Under the pieces are notes generated by a model. That model ran no database searches. It saw only the letters and a program-made list of their open reading frames with translations, and had not been told where the DNA came from. Shown here in pieces: positions 21,864 through 31,731 of a stretch of 56,606 nt of DNA; the first letter of the stretch is position 1, and each line of letters begins with the position of its first letter. Source of the DNA: Guillardia theta CCMP2712 (lineage: Eukaryota; Cryptophyceae; Pyrenomonadales; Geminigeraceae); contig NW_005434575.1 in the NCBI RefSeq assembly GCF_000315625.1, forward strand, positions 152,620 to 209,225, written 5' to 3'. Made by a program: the position numbers and the translations under genes.

Positions 21864-23166
21864 CTAACCGGCCTTGCAAATTTTCTGCAAATTGAGAGAA
21901 TGTGGCATGGAGAAACAAAGCTTCATAGCGGAATGATCGGAGAGATCATCCTCCAAAATCTGTGCAATCCGAGGTCAGATCTCTTTTCCACACCCAACAT
22001 CAGTCACCTTGTACTCGTCGACTTGCAAGTCCGTGAAGACATGATCAAGATTGACATTGTACTCCACGTCACGCCATCCAGGGGGGGTCAGGAAGGAGTG
22101 GGTCGAATAAGTGCCACGGAATTCAGGCGCACAGACGCTCTCTCGCCCGATGAGCTTCACGGCATCGTTATATTCGTCGGATCCGCCTTCGATGTTGAAA
22201 TCTCCTCCGAGAATGTAGTGCTCGCCATCCTTCACCTACATTAGGATCAGCACATAAGCAAGGTGCTCCCGCATGCTTCGTACCACTGAGTCCAGAAAGT
22301 TCTTCACTTCGACGATCTGCCCATGGCGGATTCTGGTAGCCCCCTCTATGCCGTCGTCTGTGGCTGCAAGAAATCGAACAACTTCGCTTCCCATGTCGTG
22401 TTGATCTCCTTTTTCAGTAGATTTCTCAAGCATGGAAGTAGTAGGAGCCGAAGTACATTGCATGTGCCTGAATCTTTCCTGTTAGCGACAAAAAGAAATA
22501 CTGTTGGTTGTACTCACGTCGAAAGGAGATGAAGCTTCGAGTTGGAATTCACCGAAACTTCTGCACTGAGAACACCATTGGGTACAAGACTCTGCCAACC
22601 AGAGCAGTTCTGGAAGACGATGGATTTTGCATCCTTGATCGGGAACCTACGAACCAACGTCAGCTCATCTGCCTTCGCCAACATGAATGATGTACCGACT
22701 CAAGATGACGTTACCAGTATCCATCAACATCCCAACCTGTTCATAGAGGATCAGCACAGGAGGAGAAGTCGTCTGCGAGAACTACCGGTGTGAAACAGAC
22801 GTAGAACCCTTTCTTCCTTGCTTCTTCGTAGAAGTATGTATGGTGCGAAGACCACCAGCATCCCCACAGCTCGTTGATCAGCAGCACGTCATATGAATGC
22901 AGCATGTCCAGAAGCATGTTGATTCGTTCGCGCTTCTTATCCTTTCCATCAAATAGCCAGCCCCCGGAGAATGATAGGCCGCCTGGCAGCAAGCAGAAGT
23001 TCAAGACCATGGCTCGAATCCTTTGGTTGCTGATTCTGCTTTCCGAAGCAACCTTCTCGTCTTCAGGAGCAAGAACAACGGGCTTTTGGCTTCTTTTCGT
23101 TCTGAGGTAAAGATACGTCGCAAACACCGCAAGCGGAGATGTGAGAAAGATCCATGACGACATCAT
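21864..23166 (-). CDS. Membrane-anchored EEP phosphodiesterase, neutral sphingomyelinase-like
   Basis: Exons 23166-22786, 22736-22696, 22646-22518, 22467-22284, 22235-22008, 21959-21864; all in phase, 352 aa. The endonuclease/exonuclease/phosphatase fold hydrolyses phosphodiesters with Mg2+; neutral sphingomyelinases use it on membrane lipid. One N-terminal TM (MSSWIFLTSPLAVFATYLYL) is followed by MVLNFCLLPGG, DVLLINEL (metal-binding Glu), STHMQ (the THLQ strand), YILGGDFNI (GDFN signature), NLDHVF and the catalytic LSDHSAMKL. All key residues are present. Sphingomyelinase is favoured by the NELWGCWW...YFYEEARKKGF segment, but inositol-phosphatase or nocturnin-like members share the fold. Exon 2 is only 41 nt. 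Confidence 0.82.
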
Positions 23167-24801
23167 CGCTCAGATACAGATTCCCGCCAATCGAATCCTG
23201 CGGGTAGCGAGGGCTCTTGCTATGCACGGCTCAAGACAGAGCCTTGCACCGATGAGGAAGAAGTCTTGGGGAGGGATACGAAATCGGACAGAGAGCAGGG
23301 CTCGTCGAGAGGAGCAACTCAAGACTGGTGTGAAGGCACCGGAGGGACGAGGATTGAAGTTGTGCCGGCAAGATGGGATCAAAGGAGGCATGCAAGAGGT
23401 ATAAGACAAAATAAGGGGTAGTGGTACTCCTGGGATTCAGGGTGATAATGAGTAGAGGGTAGGGTACTCCAATGATATACAACACCCCATCTTTGCGATC
23501 TGTATTTCACGGGTGATCTTCAAATAGATATTTTTCAAAGGGGTACTAGCCCACATGGGTAGTATTTTCAAGGGGTACACCATTTTCGAGGTGGGTGGGG
23601 CGAATTGGGGTAGGGCTTCAGGGGAGGAAACAGGCGTAGGTTAGATTGAGTGATTCTTAAAATGGTTTTAAAAACATTTTCGAATAAACGCGAAAGTTAA
23701 AAATTTATGAATCTGTATATTTCAAGTTTTAATCAATCATTTTAAATTTAATAGAATACTTGTTTTTCATAAAACATTTTATTCTTTACACCCTCTCCAC
23801 CCTCTTTAGTGAACTAATTGTCCAGTAAATACGAACAATAAGTCCAGTAAATAGTCCACTGAAACCAGTCAGCCGGGGCCCGTGAGGCCCGGCCGGGCCA
23901 GTGAACTGAAATTTGATGGAGCCTTCAAGGGGTAGGTGGTAATTGAGGATATTCGAGGGGTGATCACCATCTTCGCTCTAAAAGGAGCGATGGTAATGCA
24001 GAGATGCGATGGTGTTTGTGTGGGCTTATGGGCATGGCAGTTCCATACTATCAGACAGACTGTCGAACTTCTGAGCAATGAGAATGGCGAGATGCTGGCT
24101 GCTCAGTTCTTCATCGAAAAGTCTCCTCCAGACGTCACTGTAAGAGTGAGTACATGCGTTGAGCCGAACTGGCAAAGATTGATCACTGTTGTCAAACAGG
24201 GTGCTGGCCTTGATGTTGGGGCATGGTTCTGCTCTGATGCAAAGACGGAAGAGGTTGATTGAAAAACAATAATCGAATTGTTCTGAATTGAAGATATAGG
24301 AATGCAAGCAGATTGCCACTGAGGCTAACAATTGGAGGTACACGGCTTGAACGCCACGGCATTGGCCGTATGCGCTCTTCCATGTGGTTGGTTTTGGTAC
24401 CTTTCTGCTCTAGGTGTATCTATACTTTTTTATGGATGGCGTTGCCTTTTGTAGGTATTCACGCAACATCATCCATAAGCTTAAAATAAAGGTTCGGGTC
24501 ATGTACATCAATGGAATTTAATCCTTCAAAAAATTATATCAGTTCAACAAGCTGAATAGCCTATCATATCTGTTAACACGTCAGAAGGCAATCAAATTCT
24601 CGAACAAAAATGAGGAGCAACCTTGCACAAACTTGCTTCAAATGAATTTCGATCTCTGGGTCACCAGCATCTGTTGATTAGCATCGTGAGTGTTCTGCAG
24701 GGAGTGACAGCAGAGGCAAAGTTTCATCCACATGTATCAGAATAGTCCAAGAAGGAATTTGAAAATGATTGCGATCCAGTGGCTGGGAAAATGTCAGCTT
24801 T
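23167..24801. other. Intergenic with G-tract motifs
   Basis: 23454-23615 carries GGGTAGGGTAC, two AAGGGGTAC and a GGGGTAGGG. 23640-23840 is AT-rich. 23870-23905 is a GC-rich patch. A + frame at 23936-24262 includes a protein-like stretch (VELLSNENGEMLAAQFFIEK) and might be an exon, but I see no partner. Confidence 0.5.
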
Positions 24802-26103
24802 CTACTTCAGTGTAGAACAGATCTTGCCGTAGTCAGCTGAGAGCGTTGTCCTGTTTGGACTTCTCGATGCAGGGAAACTCGTTTGAGACTTCTAGAATGA
24901 ACAAACTCAGTATTGATATTATCTTCTTACCAAAGTATTAACCTGATCCTGAAAAGAAAGCGAATGTTGAAGTTTGATGTTTTCCAGTCTCATCTCGTGC
25001 TTTCATTTCGGAAAGTTTGTGTCAGGACAGGTCGTGTTTTGTGTCACAGTGCACTTCGGTTTACAGCAACATACCTGCTTTCTGTTTTGATGGGAAATCT
25101 TCTGTTCTGCAATATGCAACTTGGATTCCAAGTTCTGTAGCTAACAACTAAAAGTTCAAAATGCAACCCTGCAAAGAGTGTACCATCAAACCTGTACTTT
25201 GAGGCTTGAATTTTCTGCACTTTGCTGAATCATTCCATATTCATGCTCCTTGACTTTCCTACAGCATTGGTATGAGTATAAAGTCAAGAGAGAATTTGGC
25301 ATACCTGCTGAGTATCAGATTCTCTTCCTGGAGTAATGACACCTTCGATTGCTCGGAGAAATACTTCTCCGTCATGCTCTTCAACTCGGTACGCGTGTTA
25401 AGATGCTCAATCTTTTCAAGGTCGAGAATATTTTGCAAGCTCAAAACTTTTGCAGACAATGCGGAAGGTGACTCTGTCTGCGCTCTCGTTTCTACTCCCC
25501 GCAAGCATGATACATCTATGGTTTCTGCTTGGGTTAGATTTCAACAAGGTGAAAGATGTCAAGGTCTACCTGTTGGAGCCCTCTCCATATGTGCAAATTT
25601 GGACGTGTTTACAATGGGTGAAGTGTAGCTTTGTTGCCTGGGAACGATAGATTCCTGAATTTCTCGTTCATACAAGTGTGGGGAGCTTTTTGTCATGGCA
25701 GCAGGGCTTGTTTGAGATTTTTCAACTGCAGGAACAGATCTTGCTCCGGCAACATAAGAATGAGACTTTTCGAGCATCGGAGAATATTTGTTCTCGCTAG
25801 TGTTAGAATCGCTCGGCTTCTTGACAAGGTAAATGCACAAACTGAATGTTAACGAAAGAGCAAAACCATGCAACAGTCAGATTACTTGATGATCGTAAGC
25901 CGCTACTCTTCTGAGTTGTTCGATCTCATGTCTTATTCTCTCCATATCATGCCTCCTGTCATGTCGCAAATTTCAGCCTTGTCAGTTCATGTTTCTCTTG
26001 GGGCAGAGACTCATCAGTGTTCCAAGTTCTGGGGCAAGCACGCACCTCAGGTCCGACTCATCAGGACTGATCTTGCTTGTGTCGGAGACTGAGATTTCAC
26101 CAT
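24802..26103 (-). CDS. Coiled-coil protein, multi-exon, unknown function
   Basis: Readable exons from the 5' side: about 25955-25893 (RRHDMERIRHEIEQLRRVAA), 25829 to about 25565 (a Ser/Thr/Pro-rich linker), about 25500-25311 (SLQNILDLEKIEHLN and LLQEENLILS), 25262-25198 (KVKEHEYGMIQQSAENSSLK), about 25130-25072 (NLESKLHIAEQKISHQNRKQ), about 24995-24930 and about 24888-24802, ending CSTLK and TAG. Frames stay consistent across 45-75 nt introns. The first exon is uncertain; MVKSQSPTQARS at 26103 is a candidate start. Long heptads and a central disordered linker suggest a structural or ciliary/centrosomal protein; no family is recognised. Confidence 0.6.
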
Positions 26104-26695
26104 GTCCTTTTGTTGGCTTCGAGACATGTCTGTTCTTCAGCCGGCAAAGTTGATCCTCAATTGCAGCCTAGCCCATCAAACCCAACTGAGACCAACGGCA
26201 GACCCAACAAGCAACTTGCCTCCTTGTCTTTGAACGCGTCGTAGATCTCACGGAGGTTCTCTGCCGCGCGCGGATCAAGCCTCATCCTCTGCCTCGAGTG
26301 CTGATCTCCGTCCTCTTCTCTCCTACTGCCTCCTCTCTCTCTCGATCCAAACCGCCTGGTTGCTCGTCCCCGACCTCCCTATCGCGCCATGTGAACAACG
26401 GTAGGGATCGGATCAAAGTTGTGCCGAGTCGAGAATACAAGCCCGCCTCACCGGAGTGAGGACAGCAGCACAAGGGTCCTCCTGTGCTATGCTGTGGTAG
26501 AACAGCTCCAAGGCACCGCCTCGCCTCCTCCTCGCCTCCTCCTCCACCATCGCGGCTCCTCCACACGCCTCTGCCCCTCCCTTCATTGCCATCTCGAGCT
26601 GCCTGACGCTGCTAGAAGGTGTCTGATCTGATCCTCGTCCTACTCAACGCTCGTTGCCCGTCCTCCTACCTCCCTCGACTCTTTTCGCTAGAATC

Positions 26696-27335
26696 ATGTC
26701 AAAGGCGTTCAGCTTTCCGTCTCATTACAATTTCCCTCCTTTCTTCACCAAACAGCCGAACAGAGAAACAAACAGCACGCGAGTTCAACTGTGGAAGGAC
26801 CTTATTCTCAACTACTGCCGGCATCACCGGATTTTCGTCATCGACGTACGAGAATCGCTGGCAACGAGCCCACTTTTCTGCAACGAGAAGATCTCGAGGA
26901 AGCTCAGGCAAGACGATGCAAATGAGATCTTTCACTACATGGCTTCCGGTGGGTACGCGGAATGGTATCACCAGGATGGAAACAAGCTCCTGATCTACTG
27001 GAAGAAACCGTCTGAGTGGGCGACCTTAATGTACAACTGGGCGAGAGACACGGGGCATCTCAATGCCGTCTTGACCTTTTACGAGATACAGGAAGGAGAC
27101 ATTTCCATCGGGACAGGTGATGAGTCCCACATACCCATCCTGATGCTTGCTATGCCAATCTCCCCCCATGTTGTAACAAGGATGCTCAGTTCTGATTTTC
27201 TTCCTTTCAGATCTGCACGGAATCGATCCGCTAATCTTAGAAAAATCTGCCAGAGTCCTGGAGCAGCAGGGCAAGGTGATAATATTCTCTACGGAGGGTG
27301 GAGAAACAAGTGGTATCAAATTCTTAGAATCGTAA
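26696..27335 (+). CDS. VPS25: ESCRT-II subunit VPS25
   Basis: join(26696..27116,27211..27335), 181 aa (human 176). VPS25 forms the two arms of the ESCRT-II Y complex and recruits ESCRT-III (VPS20) during multivesicular-body sorting. The N-terminus has FPPFFTKQPNRETNSTRVQL, where the PPFF-type motif docks on VPS22/VPS36. Two winged helices follow: SPLFCNEKISRKL, then EWYHQDGNKLLIYWKKPSEW, and LHGIDPLILEKSARVLEQQG with a final VIIFSTEGG and GIKFLES. Length and order match the whole family. The 94-nt intron joins ...SIGT to DLHGID. The start ATG is the one that aligns with the family N-terminus. Confidence 0.95.
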
Positions 27336-27560
27336 TGCATTCTTTTGTTCACATTTACCATCGTTTGCCGCAAGGTCGGTCAATATTCAATCTTGTGCTG
27401 CATGACTTCGGTCGCCTTTCGATCCAAAGTCTCCTTGTCTTTGATCCCTTCGAATATCCGCGGTACATCTGGCCAGAATCTTTCAACATTCTCATCGAGA
27501 GAATCCCATTGACAGTTCCTGAGATCAAGTTAGTTCCCTTCCTCCCAGAGCCATGGCTGC

Positions 27561-28711
27561 TTACAAGATCAAGTCCTGGCGAGTTTGAATGTCTTCAAGA
27601 GTATTGCCTTGCTGGTGTGCGACGGGAACAATCCTGTCAGTCCACTCGTACGTGACTTCCTTGGTAGCATCCCATCGTATCCAGCTTCCGCCTCCAGGGT
27701 AGCAGACGTAGTTGGTGATCTTCTGACCGGGGAGGTACTTCAATCCTGTCTGTATCTTGAAATCTTTGCTCGTGTTGATGATGACTCCGCTACAAGCGTC
27801 TCTTGCTGCGTCCAACGGCACTCCCTGCTGGTTCAGCTGCTCCACTCCTGTCTTGTCGCCCAGCTTGTAAGTCCTGCGACGTTGAAGTGATATTTCGTCC
27901 AACGTCTGTCAATGTTGCCGAAATCATCAGCAGGCCAGCTGCGATCACATAACATGTCTTACCACTCGCTGACCTACTCGCAGATCCTTTCTACTTGGCC
28001 CTCGTTCACTCTGAAGGTCAACATACCCATTCGCCTGCCCGTCGCCGACATATCGGACTTCATCGAACACCTTCTTCGGGTTCTTCACGATGGCAGTCAG
28101 TCCCCCACCAAGGGAGACGTTCACATGCTTTCTAGCCTGATCAGTTGGAGCTTCTCAGTGTTCTCACCCGGGCAGAGGACGCGTCCTCCCTGTCTCACCT
28201 TCTCAACCCACGTCCCCTGCACTTTTCGCTTCATGATCACATCCTCGAGCTCGTCTTGTCGGGGAACTTGGTCAGGAGTCCATCTGGGATGAAGGAAACG
28301 CCAGAGGTCAACGTAACAGGAGGAGGTGGCAGTGGCGCTACCTGTGCATGACAGGACCGCCATGCACGTTTTGATGCTGGTTTTCTGTCAGCCCATGTTG
28401 GAACCTGCGGAGCACAGCCGCTTCTGCTGCCGCTGCAGCAATCGACTTGTCCCTGACAAAGATTTCTTTCATGTAGCATTTTTGAGCAACGCCGTCAACG
28501 ATCTGATTGATCTGCAATGGGAACAGTCACGAGCAAACAAATGGTCTGAGCAATCACTCACCAAGGAAAGACACATAGTTTCTGTCTTCTTCTTCGCCTC
28601 CTTGAGCAACTTTTCTCTCCGCCTCTGGATCAACAGTTCTCGTTCTAACCTTTCTCTCCTATCTTCCGCTGTTTCCATCCATTCGGGAATCACATTCCCC
28701 GCATGCGACAT
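27561..28711 (-). CDS. Unknown 286-aa protein with N-terminal coiled coil
   Basis: Exons 28711-28562, 28511-28405, 28283-28199, 28136-27963, 27905-27561, all in phase. No family recognised. It begins MSHAGNVIPEWMETAEDRRE and has an Arg/Glu/Lys helix to about residue 45, then INQIVDGVAQKCYMKEIFV, an Ala-rich helix, and a mixed alpha/beta C-terminal half with IKYLPG-like and CYPGGGSWIRW segments. No signal, TM or targeting leader. It is convergent with VPS25, the stops being about 225 nt apart. The regular phases and normal composition make it a convincing gene, without a function. Confidence 0.75.
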
Positions 28712-29407
28712 CCTGTGTTGCGGTACTAATTCGTTGGATCAATCAAACTTCAGTCTTCTTAGCCTTAGCAGTCTCCCTTCCTCGTGAAGGGCTTCAACGT
28801 CTCTCTCACGCTTCTTGTATTGCCTGTCTTCTCACTGTACAGCCGTGAACATCAAGTATGATGGCGAGAGGCACATCATTGGCGACTCACGCTTTCAGCC
28901 ATGGAGTTTAGCCTCACCCGATCCGATTAGGAGCTTGTACGATACGCAAGCAGCAGGAGGCGTCTTGTTGCTCCTCCTCTCCTGCCCTTGTTGCTCCTAC
29001 CTCCTCAGGCTGCTCTTGTTGCTCCTACCCTCCTGCTCTTGTTGCTCCTACCCTCCTGCTCTTGTTGCTCCTACCCTCCTGCTCTGGTTGCTCCCCGGCC
29101 CGGTAGTACCCTCCTGCTCTTGTTGCTCCTACCCTCCTGCTCTTGTTGCTCCTACTCTTGTGCCTGAAGCGACTGAGGTCCTTCCATCGGAACGGCTAGT
29201 AAGTGCCGGCGGCCCTAACTAAAAATATGTGCGACCCGCCTCAGTTGAGGGGGAGAGAAGAACCCTGGGCATTTTTATCATTGCCTTCAAATTTTGAACC
29301 TATATTTTGCTGTCCTAGAAATAAGAGAGGAAGATTCTGAGGCGGATCAGTTCCAGCAGGCGCATCCTAGTCGGGCATGATCAACAGGAGTGGCAGCAAG
29401 GACTGTC

Positions 29408-29446
<39 letters not shown>

Positions 29447-29537
29447 TGATGACGACGACACGTTCAAGATAGGATGGAAATGATGGAGATGGTTAAAGTG
29501 ACAATCAAGATCATAAGTTGGAACGGATGATGAAAGA
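28712..29537. repeat. Intergenic with 23-nt minisatellite and GACGAT array
   Basis: 28965-29165 holds repeats of a unit like GCTCTTGTTGCTCCTACCCT (plus CCT), interrupted near 29095 by a CCGGCCCGGTAGTA segment. 29411-29460 is a (GACGAT)n array. No gene seen. Confidence 0.75.
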
Positions 29538-31023
29538 ATGGCGGATTGCGCGAAGAAGATTGAATTACTTGAACAATTTCGCGGTCGCTGTTTTCGATCT
29601 CCTCGCAGCTTGTTGGTTGTGATCTTCTCCTTCGTTGTTGTTCCTTCAAACTCCAACAAAGATCCGTATCCGCTCCGATGCATTCAACTCCGAGGAGGAA
29701 GGTGGGGAGGAGGAAAGGAGGAATGGAGGGTCTTTCGAAAATGTACGAGGATGTTCTATCCCTACGATGAGCTTCGATCCGTCATGTCCAACGACTACGA
29801 CTCTTCAGATGACGAGTCAGATGACTATAAAGCGAAGCTCGTGCGAAGAAAGCATGCAGAAGAAAAAGCCAAGCAAGGTCAGAAATTCTTGGAGCAACCT
29901 CAGGCATTCAAGATCAGAACTAGGTATCTGAACCAATCGGCATATCAGGTGTGGTGGAGGCCTGGAATCGTCAACAAGATGTTATGGGCAGCGTGTGAGA
30001 CTGGGGACAACTACGAGATAGACTTTCTTGTCAAGTTTGCGCATGCCGATATCAATGCGGTGGATTTCAACATGAAGCACCTCACCGCGCTAATGAGATC
30101 AGTGATGAACGGCCGGAAGGAAACAGTGAAGCTTTTGATCGGCCATGGCGTAAACGTGAACGCAACAGACAGCCACGGCTCCACCGCCCTTCACTACGGT
30201 GAGAAGAGCAGCTGGATCCCTGATGCCTGATCTGCGTGTTTGACAGCTGCAATCTTTGGCTGGCCGAGAATCGTAGAGATGTTACTGGAAGCAAAAATCG
30301 ACAGGTGGAAACAGAATCAAGACAACAAGACAGCACTGGACAGTGCTCTTGAGTTTGTATGCACCATGGTGGAGGTTGAGTGTTGTTTGATACCAGATGT
30401 CCAGGTGGTGCCATATGACGCGGACAGAACGCCTGAGGAGGACGATTTCATCGATCCAAGGAGAGTGTTGCGGTTGAAAGGGAATCAAGTCGTCATAGCA
30501 GGTGACCTGAGAATCTAACAGCAGGTTCTCACCATACTCTCATGCTCTTAGGTAGCAACTGGGAGACGGTGGGCGTGTTGCGAGCCGCCATGGGTCTCCC
30601 ACCTGCCGACATGCTACACCTGACGGGCGACATCGAAAATTTTGACTGGCTGGAGGAGAAGGTTGAAACCTACACGAGTCATGTAGGAACAGCACCTGTC
30701 TTGTCCTCCATGGCATGAGATTGATCATGTCTCAGCTCAGAGCTCATCCTCAAACAGTCGTCGACATGCCTCCTGTTCTTCCTGACGGTGATGACTGTTT
30801 GTACAATCCTTCTGCTCATCATACCTTGTTTCTGTTCAGGTTCAGCCTGGCATGAAGGACTGATCTTGGACAATCTCCCTAGGAAGCGAAGCTCTCCTTT
30901 CTGGAAACCGTACGAGGTTCTTTTGATGGATATTCTTCTGATTGTGGCGAGAGAAGACTCGATGATGATTGTGATGGTGGTGATGGTGTCGACTGTTCCT
31001 AGGGCATTGATTTATGAAGAAGG

Positions 31024-31060
<37 letters not shown>

Positions 31061-31604
31061 TGATAAAGTTGTGGTTGTAGTTAGAGTGAAAGTGATGGGT
31101 ATCGTGGTCATGATTATGATGATGATAATGGTATCCTGATGGTGATTATCATGATGATGTCATGTATCTTTGAGAGCTACTGATGGCAGGTTCAAGAAGC
31201 TGTTTGGCCTGCTGGTTTTCCTGCAGCGAACAAGAGGGCTGGGGAGTTCGGTAGGACGCGCCTTCCTGCCCGTCGAGCTGAAAACGTGTCAGGTTTTCCC
31301 ATCCCTGAGTTACCAGAGTTGAACAAGAAGGACTTTGATCGATGGAACACTCCATGGAGGTTCCCAGTGACCTACGGGGACGGCAGTAGAGGAGAACAAG
31401 GACGGGAGCACTGGCAAGGCGAGGAGGGGAGCGGGTAAGATGACTGTACATTGTTTCTTGCACTGATTCTTCTCGCATACAACTAGTGTACAGGGCAGGA
31501 GAGCAAATGCCTTTGTGGAACAGGAATCGTCTGCTCCTTCTCCTCCTCGTGCTCCTCCCCCGCCCAAGGCTCCGCCGCCTCCTCGGGCGCCTCCTCCAAG
31601 ATAG
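29538..31604 (+). CDS. Ankyrin-repeat protein with proline-rich C-terminus
   Basis: Supported exons: up to 30198, 30247-30501, 30552-30682, about 30840-30916, 31190-31434, 31487-31604 (TAG). The start is uncertain: ATG 29538 opens the frame, but a later one (29751 or 29784, MSNDYDSSDDESDD) may be real. Ankyrin helices: ALMRSVMNGRKETVKLLIGH then GVNVNATDSHGSTALHYAA, across an intron, and IFGWPRIVEMLLEAKIDRW. Then comes an acidic link, SNWETVGVLRAAMGLPPADM, a segment GEFGRTRLPARR and DFDRWNTPWRFPVTYG, and the end SAPSPPRAPPPPKAPPPPR. The joint 30682/30840 does not keep phase, so a small exon may be missing. Likely a protein-binding adaptor; no partner can be named. Confidence 0.65.
31022..31060 (+). 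repeat. (GACGAT)n array in an intron of the ankyrin gene
   Basis: Six to seven GACGAT units. The same unit occurs at 29411-29460, on the other side of the gene's first exon. Confidence 0.85.
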
Positions 31605-31731
31605 CATGTCATGGCTTCTGACAGAACCTCTTGCTGTCGTTACGTTTGATAACCCTCCCCTCTTCCTCTGGTATCCTTTCTTCCTCATCTCCTGCTACAA
31701 CCTGTCACTTGCTGCTACTTCTTTCTTGCTG

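Noticed and set aside
28815-29222. 135-codon frame across the 23-nt minisatellite
   Set aside because: Most of it is the tandem repeat translated; no coding features outside.
29381-29460. CRISPR-like regular repeats (GACGAT and GCTCCT arrays)
   Set aside because: No spacers; simple tandem repeats in a eukaryotic genome.
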